Positions 43,546-52,336 of a DNA stretch of 64,000 bases are shown in pieces. The notes beneath the pieces were generated by a model. The model worked only from the letters and a program-made list of their open reading frames with translations. It made no database searches and was not told where the DNA came from. Location of the stretch: assembly GCA_001592145.1 (NCBI GenBank), contig BCWJ01000003.1, forward strand, positions 186,001 to 250,000. Direction: 5' to 3'. The position numbers were made by a program, and so were the translations under genes. How positions within the stretch are numbered: the stretch's first letter is position 1; each line of letters starts with the position of its first letter. Origin of the DNA: Xylanimicrobium pachnodae JCM 13526 = NBRC 107786. Lineage in GTDB: Bacteria; Actinomycetota; Actinomycetes; Actinomycetales; Cellulomonadaceae.

Positions 43546-45125
43546 CGTGCCTCCTCGCCATCGTCGTGCCCGTCGTCGGGCCCAAAGTCGTCGGGCCCAG
43601 CGTCGTTGCGGGTGGCGAACCACTGCCGGAACGACTGCCGGGCCGGGACGGGCAGGTCCCGGGAACCGGTCCACAGGGACCCGGGGAACGGCAGGTGGCG
43701 CACCACGCCGTCGGCACCGCCGAGGGCGTGGGTGACCCCGGCGAGGCGTTCGGCGCGAGCGAAGCGGCCCCCGTCGGACATGGCCCAGGACGCGACCTTC
43801 ATGGCGGCGGCCAGGGGGTCGGCGCGGCGGCCGCGGTCGGCGTCGACCTCGCGGGCGCGCAGGTCCACCAGGATGGACGGGATGTCGATCTTAACGGGGC
43901 ACACCTCGTAGCAGGCGCCGCACAGCGTGGACGCGAAGGGCAGCGACGCGTTGGGGTCGTGGTGGCCGGCGCCCGCGGTGCCCCGTCCGCCGGTCGGCCC
44001 GGTGAGCTGCGGGGTGAGGATCGCGCCGATCGGCCCCGGGTACACGGAACCGTAGGCGTGTCCGCCCACGCGCTCGTAGACGGGGCACACGTTGAGGCAG
44101 GCCGAGCAGCGGATGCAGTGCAGCGCGGAGCGGCCGACCTTGTCGGCGAGCACCTGCGTGCGGCCGTTGTCGAGCAGCACCAGGTGGAACTCCTGCGGCC
44201 CGTCGCCCGGCGTCACGCCCGTCCACAGCGAGGTGTAGGGGTTCATGCGCTCGCCGGTCGAGGAGCGCGGCAGGAGCTGGAGGAACACCTCCAGGTCCTC
44301 GAACCGCGGGACCAGCTTCTCGATGCCCATCACCGTGACGAGGGTCTGCGGCAGCGTCAGGCACATGCGCCCGTTGCCCTCCGACTCGACCACGCCGATG
44401 GTGCCCGTGTCCGCCGCGGCGAAGTTGGCGCCGCTGATCGCGACCTGGGCGGTGAGGAACTTGCGGCGCAGGTGCGCGCGCGCCGCCGCGGCGAGCTCGC
44501 GGGGAGCGTCCGTGAGGTCGGGCGGCGCGTCGGCCATGCGGGCCAGGAAGATGTCGCGCACCTCGGTGCGGTTGCGGTGGATGGCGGGCACCAGGAAGTG
44601 CGAGGGCATGTCGTCCGAGAGCTGCACGATGAGTTCGGCCAGGTCCGTCTCGATGGCCGCCACGCCGCGTTCGGCGAGCGCCTCGTTCAGGCCGATCTCC
44701 TGGGTGGCCATCGACTTGACCTTGACCACCTCGTCGACGCCGTGGGCGGCCACGATGTCGCCGACGATCCGGTTGGCCTCCGCGGCGTCGCGCGCCCAGT
44801 GGACCACGCCGCCGCGCGCGGTCACGTTCTCCTCGAGCCGCTCCAGGAGCTCCGGCAGCTCGGCGAGCACGCGCTGCTTGACCGCGGAACCCGTGTCGCG
44901 CAACGCCTCCCAGTCGGGCACCTCGTCCACCACGCGGGCGCGCTTGTCCCGGATCGTCGTGGTGGCGCGGGCCAGGTTGCGGCGCAGCTGGCCGTTGCCC
45001 AGCGCCTGCCGGGCGGCCGCGGGGAACGGCTCGCCCCAGCGCAGCGGTTCGCGCGGGTGGGGCAGGGGGCCGAATGGCTCGTCGTCGGCCCGACGGGTGC
45101 GGGGCAGGCCCAGGAAGGTGGTCAT
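43542..45125 (-). CDS. lutB: LutB iron-sulfur subunit
   Basis: 527 aa, ATG overlapping the lutA stop (ATGA). N-terminal LUD domain (about 70-300, with ITGTIG-like ADTGTIGVVESEGNGRM) and a two-cluster ferredoxin-like region: CIRCSACLNVCP (about 342) and STLCGACYEVCP (about 398), giving eight cluster cysteines. Transfers electrons in LutABC lactate oxidation. The C-terminal tail is acidic and low-complexity (DDFGPDDGHDDGEE). Confidence 0.94.
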   Translation of the reverse strand: MTTFLGLPRTRRADDEPFGPLPHPREPLRWGEPFPAAARQALGNGQLRRNLARATTTIRDKRARVVDEVPDWEALRDTGSAVKQRVLAELPELLERLEENVTARGGVVHWARDAAEANRIVGDIVAAHGVDEVVKVKSMATQEIGLNEALAERGVAAIETDLAELIVQLSDDMPSHFLVPAIHRNRTEVRDIFLARMADAPPDLTDAPRELAAAARAHLRRKFLTAQVAISGANFAAADTGTIGVVESEGNGRMCLTLPQTLVTVMGIEKLVPRFEDLEVFLQLLPRSSTGERMNPYTSLWTGVTPGDGPQEFHLVLLDNGRTQVLADKVGRSALHCIRCSACLNVCPVYERVGGHAYGSVYPGPIGAILTPQLTGPTGGRGTAGAGHHDPNASLPFASTLCGACYEVCPVKIDIPSILVDLRAREVDADRGRRADPLAAAMKVASWAMSDGGRFARAERLAGVTHALGGADGVVRHLPFPGSLWTGSRDLPVPARQSFRQWFATRNDAGPDDFGPDDGHDDGEEAR

Positions 45126-45928
45126 GCGCGCGCCGCCCGGGTCAGCGAGCCGGTGAACGTGTGGTCGGGCAGCGGCGTCGGCGTCTCGCGGGTCGAGGCG
45201 AGGATCTCGGCCAGGTGCAGCACGCCCACCCCGGAGCGCTGCCGGGACAGCCCGCCGCCGATGTGCATGAGGCAGGACATGTCGCCGGCCGTGACGACGT
45301 CGGCCGCCGTCGACCGGACGGCCGCCGTCTTGTCCGCGAGCATCGCCTGGGAGACCGCCGCGTTCTTCAGGGCGAACGTGCCCCCGAACCCGCAGCACGA
45401 ATCGGCCTGCGGCAGGTCCACCAGGTCGATCCCGTCGACGGCGCGCAGCAGCCGCAGCGGCTTGTCGCCCACGTGGATCATCCGCAGCGAGTGGCAGGTG
45501 GGGTGGTAGGTGACGCGGTGCGGGAACCAGGCGCCGACGTCGGTCACGCCCAGCACGTCCACCAGCAGCTCCGAGAGCTCGTAGGTGTGCGCGGCCACGG
45601 CCTCCGCGGTCGCCGCCAGGTCGTCCAGCCCGGCGCGGCGGCACACGTCGGCCTGCTGGTGGCGGACCGACCCGGTGCAGGAACCCGACGGCATCACCAC
45701 CGCGTCCCACTCGCCGTCGGCGACCGGTGCGAAGGTGCGCACGTGGTTGCGGATCACCGGCACCGCCTCGTCGAAGTACCCGGAGTTGACGTGCATCTGC
45801 CCGCAGCACGCCTGCCCCTGCGGGAAGACCACCTCGTGGCCCAGCCGCTCCAGCAGCCGGACCACCGCCCGCGGTGCGCCGGGGAACAGGGTGTCGGCGA
45901 TGCAGGTGGCGGCCAGCGCGATGCGCAT
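45122..45928 (-). CDS. lutA: LutA heterodisulfide-reductase-like subunit
   Basis: 268 aa; the ATG at 45928 starts MRIALAATCIAD, the usual N-terminus. Two cysteine-rich CCG domains: QACCGQMHVNSG and DSCCGFGGTF, with partner cysteines in SGSCTG and YHPTCHSL. First gene of the lut operon, 93 bp after an AraC-type regulator gene on the same strand, which probably controls it. Confidence 0.94.
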   Translation of the reverse strand: MRIALAATCIADTLFPGAPRAVVRLLERLGHEVVFPQGQACCGQMHVNSGYFDEAVPVIRNHVRTFAPVADGEWDAVVMPSGSCTGSVRHQQADVCRRAGLDDLAATAEAVAAHTYELSELLVDVLGVTDVGAWFPHRVTYHPTCHSLRMIHVGDKPLRLLRAVDGIDLVDLPQADSCCGFGGTFALKNAAVSQAMLADKTAAVRSTAADVVTAGDMSCLMHIGGGLSRQRSGVGVLHLAEILASTRETPTPLPDHTFTGSLTRAARA

Positions 45929-46021
45929 GAGTGGGACCCTTCCGGGATGGCGATGCCGAGTCGTTGCGAGCATAGCCACGCCCGCGACCCCGCGGCGACG
46001 AGGAACAGTAGTGGTCGGACC

Positions 46022-46915
46022 TCAGCCCCGGAGTGCGGTGGCCCGCAGGTCCTCCGGCGCCAGGCCGGTCACCTCCTGGACGGTGCGGTTCATCGCCAGC
46101 GGGTTCGGGAAGCCGGACAGCGTGGCGATGTCGTCCAACGACGCCGTGGCGAGGCTGGCGTCGCGCAGGCGGCGCACCGCGGCCTGCGCGCGCACCGCGC
46201 GGATGTGCTGGGTCAGGCCCCGTTCGCCCTCGAAGAGGCGCTGCAGCGCCCGCAGCGAGATGCCCAGGTGTGCCGCGACGACGTCGGGGTCCAGGTCGGG
46301 GTCGGCGTAGTGCGTCGAGACGAACCGGAGTGCCGCGTGGCGCTGGCGGCGCCGGTCCCAGCCCTTGCGGGCGCCGAGCGCGATCACGGTGGCGGCGTCC
46401 GGGATGAGGGACTCCAGCATGGCGGAGATCTCCTGGCGCACCGCGATGGAGTGGGGCACGTCGTCCTGGAACAGGTCGAACAGCAGGGCGCCGATGGCAC
46501 TGGGCACCGCGGCGTCGGCCCGGGCGACGACGAACGGCATGGACGGGGGCACCAGGGTCAGCCCCACGACGGTGTCCGGGATGCTGCACAGCACCACACG
46601 CGTCCCGGTGGCCAGGGCAAGGTCCATGCGGGTGGCCCCGAGCAGGATCGCGCTGTCCCGGCGGTGCAGCGTGGCCGAGAGGTCCGGGTGGCGGAGCTTG
46701 ACCTCCCCGGCGATCACCACCAGCAGGTTGGCCGCGGGCGTGTTGAGCATCGCGCGCAGCTCCGCGGCACGCCCACGCGCGTCCTGCTCGACGCAGGCGA
46801 CGGCGAACTCGCCGAACCGCGCGGCCTTGGCGTGGCCGTCGGCGCTGTCGGCCGCTGCCGGTCGCGCGGCTCCGGTGGGGTCGGGGCGACGGGTGTTGGT
46901 GGCGTAGGTCCTCAC
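46022..46915 (-). CDS. AraC-family regulator upstream of lutABC
   Basis: 297 aa from the GTG at 46915, which has GGAGGG six bases upstream; an ATG at 46930 is the alternative. C-terminal AraC domain (about 200-295): VVAAHLGISLRALQRLFEGERG and SLDDIATLSGFPNPLAMNRTVQEVTG. The N-terminal region resembles AraC_binding_2-type sensing domains. Location directly before lutA on the same strand suggests control of lactate use, unlike the GntR/FadR-type LutR regulators known in Bacillus. The regulatory link is inferred. Confidence 0.85.
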   Translation of the reverse strand: MRTYATNTRRPDPTGAARPAAADSADGHAKAARFGEFAVACVEQDARGRAAELRAMLNTPAANLLVVIAGEVKLRHPDLSATLHRRDSAILLGATRMDLALATGTRVVLCSIPDTVVGLTLVPPSMPFVVARADAAVPSAIGALLFDLFQDDVPHSIAVRQEISAMLESLIPDAATVIALGARKGWDRRRQRHAALRFVSTHYADPDLDPDVVAAHLGISLRALQRLFEGERGLTQHIRAVRAQAAVRRLRDASLATASLDDIATLSGFPNPLAMNRTVQEVTGLAPEDLRATALRG

Positions 46916-47073
46916 GTGGTCCCTCCACATCCCAGATGCTTGCCCGGCGAAACTACGCACGGCTGACGACACGGCGCTCAGCGTTGGCCGCCGCGTGACG
47001 GGTCGTGGCGCGCCTGCACGTCCGGATGGCGCTCAGCGATCGGTATGCGGGCCGGAGGGGGCCCGTGCGCGGG

Positions 47074-48882
47074 CTACGGCGTGGGGGTGCCCGGTGCGCC
47101 GTCCGTGCCCGCGTCGGCGTCCGCGGACGGTTCGGGATCGGCGTCGGGCGGGGGACCGCACGAGGTGCCGTGGTCCGCCCGGTACGTCCAGGTGTGGGCC
47201 TCGTCGATCACCAGCGTGCTGCCGCGGAACACGCGGCGCGTGTTGGTGATCGTGAACCCGTCCGGCCCGGCAGGTCGTGGCCGGCAGCCCGGCGCCGTCG
47301 AGTGGTTCGTGACGGCGGGCACCACGTTCTGGCGCGCGCCCTGCGTGGTCTCGACCCGGAAGTGCTCGGTGCTCCACACCTGGACGGTGAGCTCGTTGCC
47401 CGAGACGAACGCGTGCAGCACGGCGCCGTACGGGGTGTTGTTGCGCAGCCGCAGGTCGATCGACCCGACGGCGATCGTCGCCTCGCGGCCGGCCGGGTAG
47501 CGCGGGATCCACATCGAGTGCGGGCGGTGCTCCACGATCTCGAACCCGGCGAAGAACCCCGCGTTGAACACGTTCGTCGCGAGCTGGGACAGGCCACCGC
47601 CCACGCCCGGTACCAGCTGCCCTCCCACGATGACGGGGGCGTTGCCGAACCCGGCAGCCGTCGTGATCGGGCCGAGCGTGTCCAGCAGCGAGAACGTCTC
47701 GCCCGGGCGGACGAGCGTGCCCGAGATGCGCTGCGCGCCGAGCCTGATGTTGTCGGTGCGCACCCGGTCGTTCGTCAGGCTCGTGGTGAAGTGGGCGACG
47801 TTCTCCTGCACGCCCAGGGCCGCCAGGTCCTCCGCGCTCACGGCGGGCGCCTGCTCGATGACGTCCACCTGCGCGGTGCGGTCCGTGCCGAGCGCGGCCG
47901 CCTCGATCGTCGCGGCGAGCGCGGCTGCGTCGATCGTGGTGCCGGGCGTGCCGCCCGCGATCCGCGGCCGCCCTCCCGCGATCTCGAACCGCGCGTCCAC
48001 CGGTGAGGTCAGCGGGTCCTGCAGGCGGCCGACGACGGCGGGCAGCAGCACCTCCGCGTCGAACCGGGGGACCAGCGCGCCCTCGGCGTGCTCGAACGTG
48101 ACCGCGTCGGCGAGCGCCACCCCCGGTAGCTCGGCCTGCTGGCCCGCCACCGTGACGACCACTGGCTCGCCCACGATCTGGCGGGCGACCGCGGACGCGG
48201 CGTCCGTGGCCTCCTGGGTGACGGCCGGGGCGACGTCGTCGTGCGGGACCGCGATGCCGTCGCCCGGGGTGAGCCAGCCGGACTCGACGCTCGCGGCGAT
48301 CGCCGCGGCGTCCACCTGTGATCCGTACGCGGCGGGGGTGGTCACGACGTCCCCGTCCGCGAACGTGACGGTCCCGTCGACCGGTTCCCGGGTGAGCTCT
48401 CCGGCCAGCCGGCTGGCGGCGTCGTCGAGCACGTCCCGGTCGATGACGACGTCGGGGGCCACGTCGCTGCCGCCGCGCACGTGCGCCCACAGGCGGGCCG
48501 GGTGCAGCGTGAACCGGGTCAGGGTGTCCACGGTCGTGGCGGCGTCGACCGCCAGCCCGGCCTCCGCCGGGACCATGGTCGCCTGCGCCGCGTGCGTGGT
48601 CACGGCGACGGGGAGGCGGGACAGGTCGGTCAGGCGGGCGTCGAGGGTGGCGACGGCGTCGGGGGCGGGCAGGCCGCCGACGTCGATGCCGGCCACCGTG
48701 GTTCCGCGGGCGACCTGGCCGGACGCGTGCCACTGCGCCAGCGCATAGGCGCCGCCGAGCACGACGACGCCGACCGCGGCTCCGAGCAGGACCCGGCGGC
48801 GGGTGGGCAGACGCCGGGGCTGCGCGGGGTGGTCCTGCGCGGGGTGGTCCTGCGCGGGGTGGTCCTGCGCGGGGTGGTCCAA
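47074..48882 (-). CDS. VanW-family protein with peptidoglycan-binding-like domains
   Basis: 602 aa. TTG start (48882). The N-terminus has four DHPAQ repeats, then one transmembrane segment (about 31-50), two PG_binding_4-like regions (about 60-330) and a VanW domain (about 390-520: SLLDTLGPIT, GGGLSQLATNVFNAGFFAG, IPRYPAGREATI). The tail is Pro/Asp-rich. The VanW domain is linked to cell-wall processing but has no defined activity. The protein is anchored in the membrane with its bulk outside. No strong ribosome site is present at the TTG. Confidence 0.88.
   Translation of the reverse strand: MDHPAQDHPAQDHPAQDHPAQPRRLPTRRRVLLGAAVGVVVLGGAYALAQWHASGQVARGTTVAGIDVGGLPAPDAVATLDARLTDLSRLPVAVTTHAAQATMVPAEAGLAVDAATTVDTLTRFTLHPARLWAHVRGGSDVAPDVVIDRDVLDDAASRLAGELTREPVDGTVTFADGDVVTTPAAYGSQVDAAAIAASVESGWLTPGDGIAVPHDDVAPAVTQEATDAASAVARQIVGEPVVVTVAGQQAELPGVALADAVTFEHAEGALVPRFDAEVLLPAVVGRLQDPLTSPVDARFEIAGGRPRIAGGTPGTTIDAAALAATIEAAALGTDRTAQVDVIEQAPAVSAEDLAALGVQENVAHFTTSLTNDRVRTDNIRLGAQRISGTLVRPGETFSLLDTLGPITTAAGFGNAPVIVGGQLVPGVGGGLSQLATNVFNAGFFAGFEIVEHRPHSMWIPRYPAGREATIAVGSIDLRLRNNTPYGAVLHAFVSGNELTVQVWSTEHFRVETTQGARQNVVPAVTNHSTAPGCRPRPAGPDGFTITNTRRVFRGSTLVIDEAHTWTYRADHGTSCGPPPDADPEPSADADAGTDGAPGTPTP
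48820..48879 (-). repeat. 15-bp tandem repeat at the VanW gene 5' end
   Basis: CTGCGCGGGGTGGTC is repeated four times without change on the plus strand. On the minus strand it encodes the DHPAQ repeats that open the VanW-family protein. Confidence 0.92.
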
Positions 48883-49053
48883 GGGGGCACGCTCCGTCCG
48901 AGCACGGGTGGAGTGGCCGCCGCGGCAGCCGACAGGGGAGCCCGGGGCGCCGGGCGCCCGGTCAGCCTAGGCAGCCCCGTGGCGCCAGTTCCCGGTGGGG
49001 CGCGCAGCCGATCGTGCCGCGGCGCGCAGGGTTGCGTCCGGCGGTGCTCCGCG

Positions 49054-49572
49054 TCAGGTGTGGACGTGTCCGTGCGTGCCCGTGATCGCGGCGATGTCCG
49101 CCTCCGCCTGGCCGATGAGCGCGTCCGCCAGGCGGCGCAGCGCCCGTCCGGCGGCGATCTCGTCGCCGATGACGGCGGCGGCGACGTCGGCCGGGTCCTT
49201 CTGGGCGTGCCCCACGGTCCGCAGGCTGCCGACGTCGCCTGCCACGAGCGTGGCCTCCGCCGTCGTGCTGGGGCCCGCCTCGAGCATCGACACCTGGACG
49301 GTCCAGGTCCGGTGACGGACCTGGGGCGACGGACGCCCGGCGTCGTGAGTGCCGCCGCCGGCACCCTCGTCGGCACCTCTACCGGCCGTGTCGTGCTCGA
49401 CGATGCAGTCCCCGCCGGGGAAGACGAGGGCTTCCTCCTCCGCGTCCGCCCAGCGCACCCGGTAGGGCGGGCCGCCGTCCGCACCCTTGACGGCGGTGAT
49501 CTCTCCGCGCCGCACGGCACCGTCCACCCGTCCGGACGCCCGCACGATCCTGTCTCCGACGTTGGCCCTCAT
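49054..49572 (-). CDS. DUF1918-DUF1876 two-domain protein
   Basis: 172 aa, ATG after GAGGAG. Residues 1-60 follow the DUF1918 pattern (MRANVGDRIVRASG, GEITAVKGADGGPPYRVRW, EEALVFPGGD), and residues about 85-160 the DUF1876 pattern (RTWTVQVSMLEAGPSTTAEATL, ADVAAAVIGDEIAAGRALRRL). Both are small actinobacterial domains often encoded separately and linked in my recollection to stress-response regulons; here they are fused. Nucleic-acid binding has been suggested for these folds but is not evident from sequence. Confidence 0.82.
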   Translation of the reverse strand: MRANVGDRIVRASGRVDGAVRRGEITAVKGADGGPPYRVRWADAEEEALVFPGGDCIVEHDTAGRGADEGAGGGTHDAGRPSPQVRHRTWTVQVSMLEAGPSTTAEATLVAGDVGSLRTVGHAQKDPADVAAAVIGDEIAAGRALRRLADALIGQAEADIAAITGTHGHVHT

Positions 49573-49643
49573 GGCACTCCTCCTCGTCGTCGAGTGGTGC
49601 CTTCCATGATGCGCCCCGAACCTGGGGGCGCCCCGGGGTGGAC

Positions 49644-50294
49644 TCAGTTGATCAGGCTGAAGCCGTACTTGAAGATGATGATCGCGATCGTGGCGATGAG
49701 CCAGGTGGCGAGCAGGATGCCCAGGCCGCCGCTGCGCACCACGGACATGGCGACGCGCTGCACACGGGGCGGCCAGCGCAGGTTGTCGTCCAGGATGTTG
49801 AGGTGCAGCATCGAGAAGAACACCACGGTGGTGGCGAGCTGCACGGTCAGGCAGTACACGCACAGGGCGCCGATGACGAAGACCGACTCGACGAACAGCC
49901 AGTACGCGAACACGAACCCGAACAGGTAGACGGTCTGCGCGGCGATCATGAACCAGCGCGGGAACCGGAGCCCGGCCAGGCCGAGCACGGCGACCGTGAT
50001 GACCACGGACTCGGCGGCGATGCCCAGGAACGCGTTGGGGAATCCGAACAGTGACGCCTGCCAGGACGTGCCGACCGTGGCGCAGGAGACCACCGGGCTG
50101 AAGTCACAGGCCAGGTTGGCGTTCGGGTTGGCGGCCAGCGTCACGGCGTCGATGGAGAGCACGAACGCCGCGTACAGGGAGATGAGCGCGCCCACCAGCA
50201 TCTCGGAGAACAGCCACTTGCGGGAGTGGAAGAACCCGGTGGGGCGGTCACTGACGGCGTCCGCTTCGACGTCCACGAGGTGCGCATCGGTCAC
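49644..50294 (-). CDS. Vitamin K epoxide reductase family protein
   Basis: 216 aa. Integral membrane oxidoreductase that regenerates disulfides for secreted-protein folding with menaquinone in actinobacteria. The loop cysteines are in NLACDFSPVVSCATVG, and the redox-active CxxC is GALCVYCLTVQ, in a five-helix membrane layout. GTG 50294 is preceded at exactly six bases by TACTGT (leaderless pattern), favouring it over GTG 50303. No DsbA-like partner is adjacent. Confidence 0.92.
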   Translation of the reverse strand: MTDAHLVDVEADAVSDRPTGFFHSRKWLFSEMLVGALISLYAAFVLSIDAVTLAANPNANLACDFSPVVSCATVGTSWQASLFGFPNAFLGIAAESVVITVAVLGLAGLRFPRWFMIAAQTVYLFGFVFAYWLFVESVFVIGALCVYCLTVQLATTVVFFSMLHLNILDDNLRWPPRVQRVAMSVVRSGGLGILLATWLIATIAIIIFKYGFSLIN

Positions 50295-50328
50295 GGGGGC
50301 CACAGTAGCGCCCGTGCAGGCGAGGCCG

Positions 50329-50727
50329 TCAGAGGCCGGGCGCCTCGGGGAGGTCGTACACGTCCTTGACCACCAGCACGGGAACGGGGGCGTCGAGCAG
50401 CACGCGTTGTGTGGTGGTCCCCATGACGAACGAGCCCTGGCTGGAGCGCTTGTGCGCGCCGAGCACCACGAGGGCTGCCTCGGAGTCGTCCGCCGCGTCG
50501 AGGATCGCGTCGCTCGGTTCCTCGGTGGCGGCGCGGAACGTGACAGCCGGGTACGCGAGGCCGGGCGGCAGCGCGGCAAGTTCGCGCTCGAGACCGTCGG
50601 GCACGACGGTGCCCGGGTTGAGGACGAGCACCGAGAGGCTGAGTCGTCGCCGTGCCGCCTCGGCGATGGCCGCGCGCAGGGCGGCGATGCCATGGGGGGA
50701 GTCGTTGCAGGCCACGAGCACGGTCAT
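50329..50727 (-). CDS. Universal stress protein (UspA-type)
   Basis: 132 aa, a single Usp domain. VLVACNDSPHGIAALRAAI at the N-terminus and VLGAHKRSSQGSFVMGTTTQRVL form the nucleotide-binding pattern of ATP-binding Usp proteins. The ATG overlaps the stop of the IclR regulator gene (ATGA), so the two are co-translated; this would tie the stress protein to carbon-source regulation. Confidence 0.9.
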   Translation of the reverse strand: MTVLVACNDSPHGIAALRAAIAEAARRRLSLSVLVLNPGTVVPDGLERELAALPPGLAYPAVTFRAATEEPSDAILDAADDSEAALVVLGAHKRSSQGSFVMGTTTQRVLLDAPVPVLVVKDVYDLPEAPGL

Positions 50728-51560
50728 GAGGTCACCTTCTCACGCGGTGCGGTACCGCGCGGTGCGGTGACCATGCTGTGCGGTGCGGCGACCACGCTGC
50801 GCGGTGCGGCGACGGTCAGGCCGGCCGGGAGCAGCGTGGGCAGGGTGTGCCGCAGCGCGTCGAGGCGATGGTCGCGGTCGGCGCCCGTGAGGCGTTCGGC
50901 CGGTGCGGTGATGCTGACGGCGGCCACGGGACGCCCGGCCCGCAGCAGCGCCACCGCGACGCAGCCGATGCCCGGCTCGTTCTCCTGGTCCTCCTCGCCG
51001 TAGCCGCGCTGCCCGGCTGCGTCGATGGCGCGCCGCAGGGTGCCCGGGTCCGTGTCGTCCCCGGCCAGGCGCGTCAGCGCGGCGTCGTCGAACGGAGCGC
51101 CGGCGGCCTCCGTCGCGGCGAGCCAGGCACGGCCCAGCGCCGTCGTCGCGGCCGGACGGTGCCGCCCGACGGCGGACCACACGCGCACGGCCCGCTGCGG
51201 TTCCACCTTGTCGAGGTAGACGATCTGCCGGCCGGCCAGCGCACCCAGGTGCACGAGCTCGTCGACCTGGGCGCAGAGCGCTTCCAGGGCGGGGTGCAGC
51301 AGGGCGGGCAGGTTCTCCTCGCGCAGGTACGTGGTGGCGAGCACCAGGGCGGCGGCCCCCAGCCGGTAGGCGCCGTCGGGCGTCTGCTCGGCGTATCCGC
51401 GGTACCGCAGCGCGGCGAGCGTGCGGTGCAGCGTGGCCTTGTTGACGCCGACGCCGGACGCGAGGTCCGCGAGCGGTGCGCCGCGGGCGCCGGCGCGGGC
51501 GAGTGCGTCGAGCGCCAGGAGAGCTTTGTCGACGGCGCCGATCGGGCTCGGGTCGGACAC
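50724..51560 (-). CDS. IclR-family regulator, probable KDG/uronate repressor
   Basis: 278 aa from the GTG at 51560 (ribosome site GGAAGGAG). N-terminal winged helix (about 6-65: LADLASGVGVNKATLHRTLAAL) and C-terminal effector domain (about 80-250: LVHLGALAGRQIVYLDKVE, GCVAVALLRAGRPVAAVSI). It is divergent from the KDPG aldolase and KDG kinase genes, the usual position for a KdgR-type IclR protein sensing KDG. The C-terminus consists of an imperfect 8-residue repeat rich in V, A, P. A candidate operator lies in the divergent gap. Confidence 0.88.
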   Translation of the reverse strand: MSDPSPIGAVDKALLALDALARAGARGAPLADLASGVGVNKATLHRTLAALRYRGYAEQTPDGAYRLGAAALVLATTYLREENLPALLHPALEALCAQVDELVHLGALAGRQIVYLDKVEPQRAVRVWSAVGRHRPAATTALGRAWLAATEAAGAPFDDAALTRLAGDDTDPGTLRRAIDAAGQRGYGEEDQENEPGIGCVAVALLRAGRPVAAVSITAPAERLTGADRDHRLDALRHTLPTLLPAGLTVAAPRSVVAAPHSMVTAPRGTAPREKVTS

Positions 51561-51606
51561 GGGGGACGGCTCCTTCCGGTAGCGTACGTTCCGCACCATA
51601 CAACGA

Positions 51607-51627
51607 GCGTTTGCCATCGCGAAACGC
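51607..51627. promoter_or_regulatory. Candidate IclR/KdgR operator
   Basis: GCGTTT (51607-51612) and AAACGC (51622-51627) form an inverted repeat with a nine-base centre, between the divergent iclR-type and KDPG aldolase genes. Confidence 0.4.
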
Positions 51628-51685
51628 AGGGCGTGTTTGTCGCCCCGCGCCCCGGCACCCGCCCCCACCCGACAAAGGAGCACCG

Positions 51686-52309
51686 ATGGTCCTCGACCGG
51701 ATCGCCGCCGCCCGCATCGTCCCCGTCGTCGTCGTCGATGGCGCGCACGAGGGCGCCCGCCTCGCCGACGCCCTCGTGGCCGGCGGACTGCCCATCGCCG
51801 AGATCACGCTGCGCCTGCCGCACGCGCTGGACGCGATCCGCGCCGTGGCCGCCGAGCAGCCCGACGTGCTCGTCGGGGCCGGCACCGTCACCTCCGCCGC
51901 GCAGGTCGACCAGGCCGTCGAGGCCGGAGCGTCGTTCCTCGTCTCGCCCGGCACGTTCGAACCCGTGATCCGCCGCGCCCAGGAGCTGGGCGTGCCGATC
52001 CTGCCCGGCGTCGCCACCGCCTCCGACGTCATGCGCGCGCTCGACCTGGGGCTCGACGTCGTCAAGCTGTTCCCGGCCTCCGTCGTGGGCGGGCCCGCCG
52101 CGATCAAGGCGCTGTCCGCACCGTTCCCCGGCCTGCGGTTCATGCCCACGGGCGGCGTCAACGCCGGCAACCTGCACGACTACCTGGGCCTGCCCGCCGT
52201 CATCGCCGCCGGCGGCTCGTGGATGGTCGAGCGCACCCTGGTCACCTCGGGCGACTGGGCCGAGATCACCCGCCGCACGGCCGAAGCCGTCGCGCTCGCC
52301 GCCCGCTGA
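51686..52309 (+). CDS. eda: 2-dehydro-3-deoxyphosphogluconate aldolase
   Basis: 207 aa, ATG after AAAGGAG. Class I aldolase of the KDPG/KHG family: cleaves KDPG to pyruvate and glyceraldehyde 3-phosphate. Catalytic elements: Glu in AEITLRLPHA (about 39), GAGTVTSAAQ, and the Schiff-base Lys in DVVKLFPAS (about 126), with the phosphate loop PTGGVNAGN. It is followed 27 bp later by the KDG kinase gene, so the two form the last steps of uronate breakdown. Confidence 0.94.
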   Translation: MVLDRIAAARIVPVVVVDGAHEGARLADALVAGGLPIAEITLRLPHALDAIRAVAAEQPDVLVGAGTVTSAAQVDQAVEAGASFLVSPGTFEPVIRRAQELGVPILPGVATASDVMRALDLGLDVVKLFPASVVGGPAAIKALSAPFPGLRFMPTGGVNAGNLHDYLGLPAVIAAGGSWMVERTLVTSGDWAEITRRTAEAVALAAR

Positions 52310-52336
52310 CCGCCCCGAACCCCCGGAGAACCCCTC

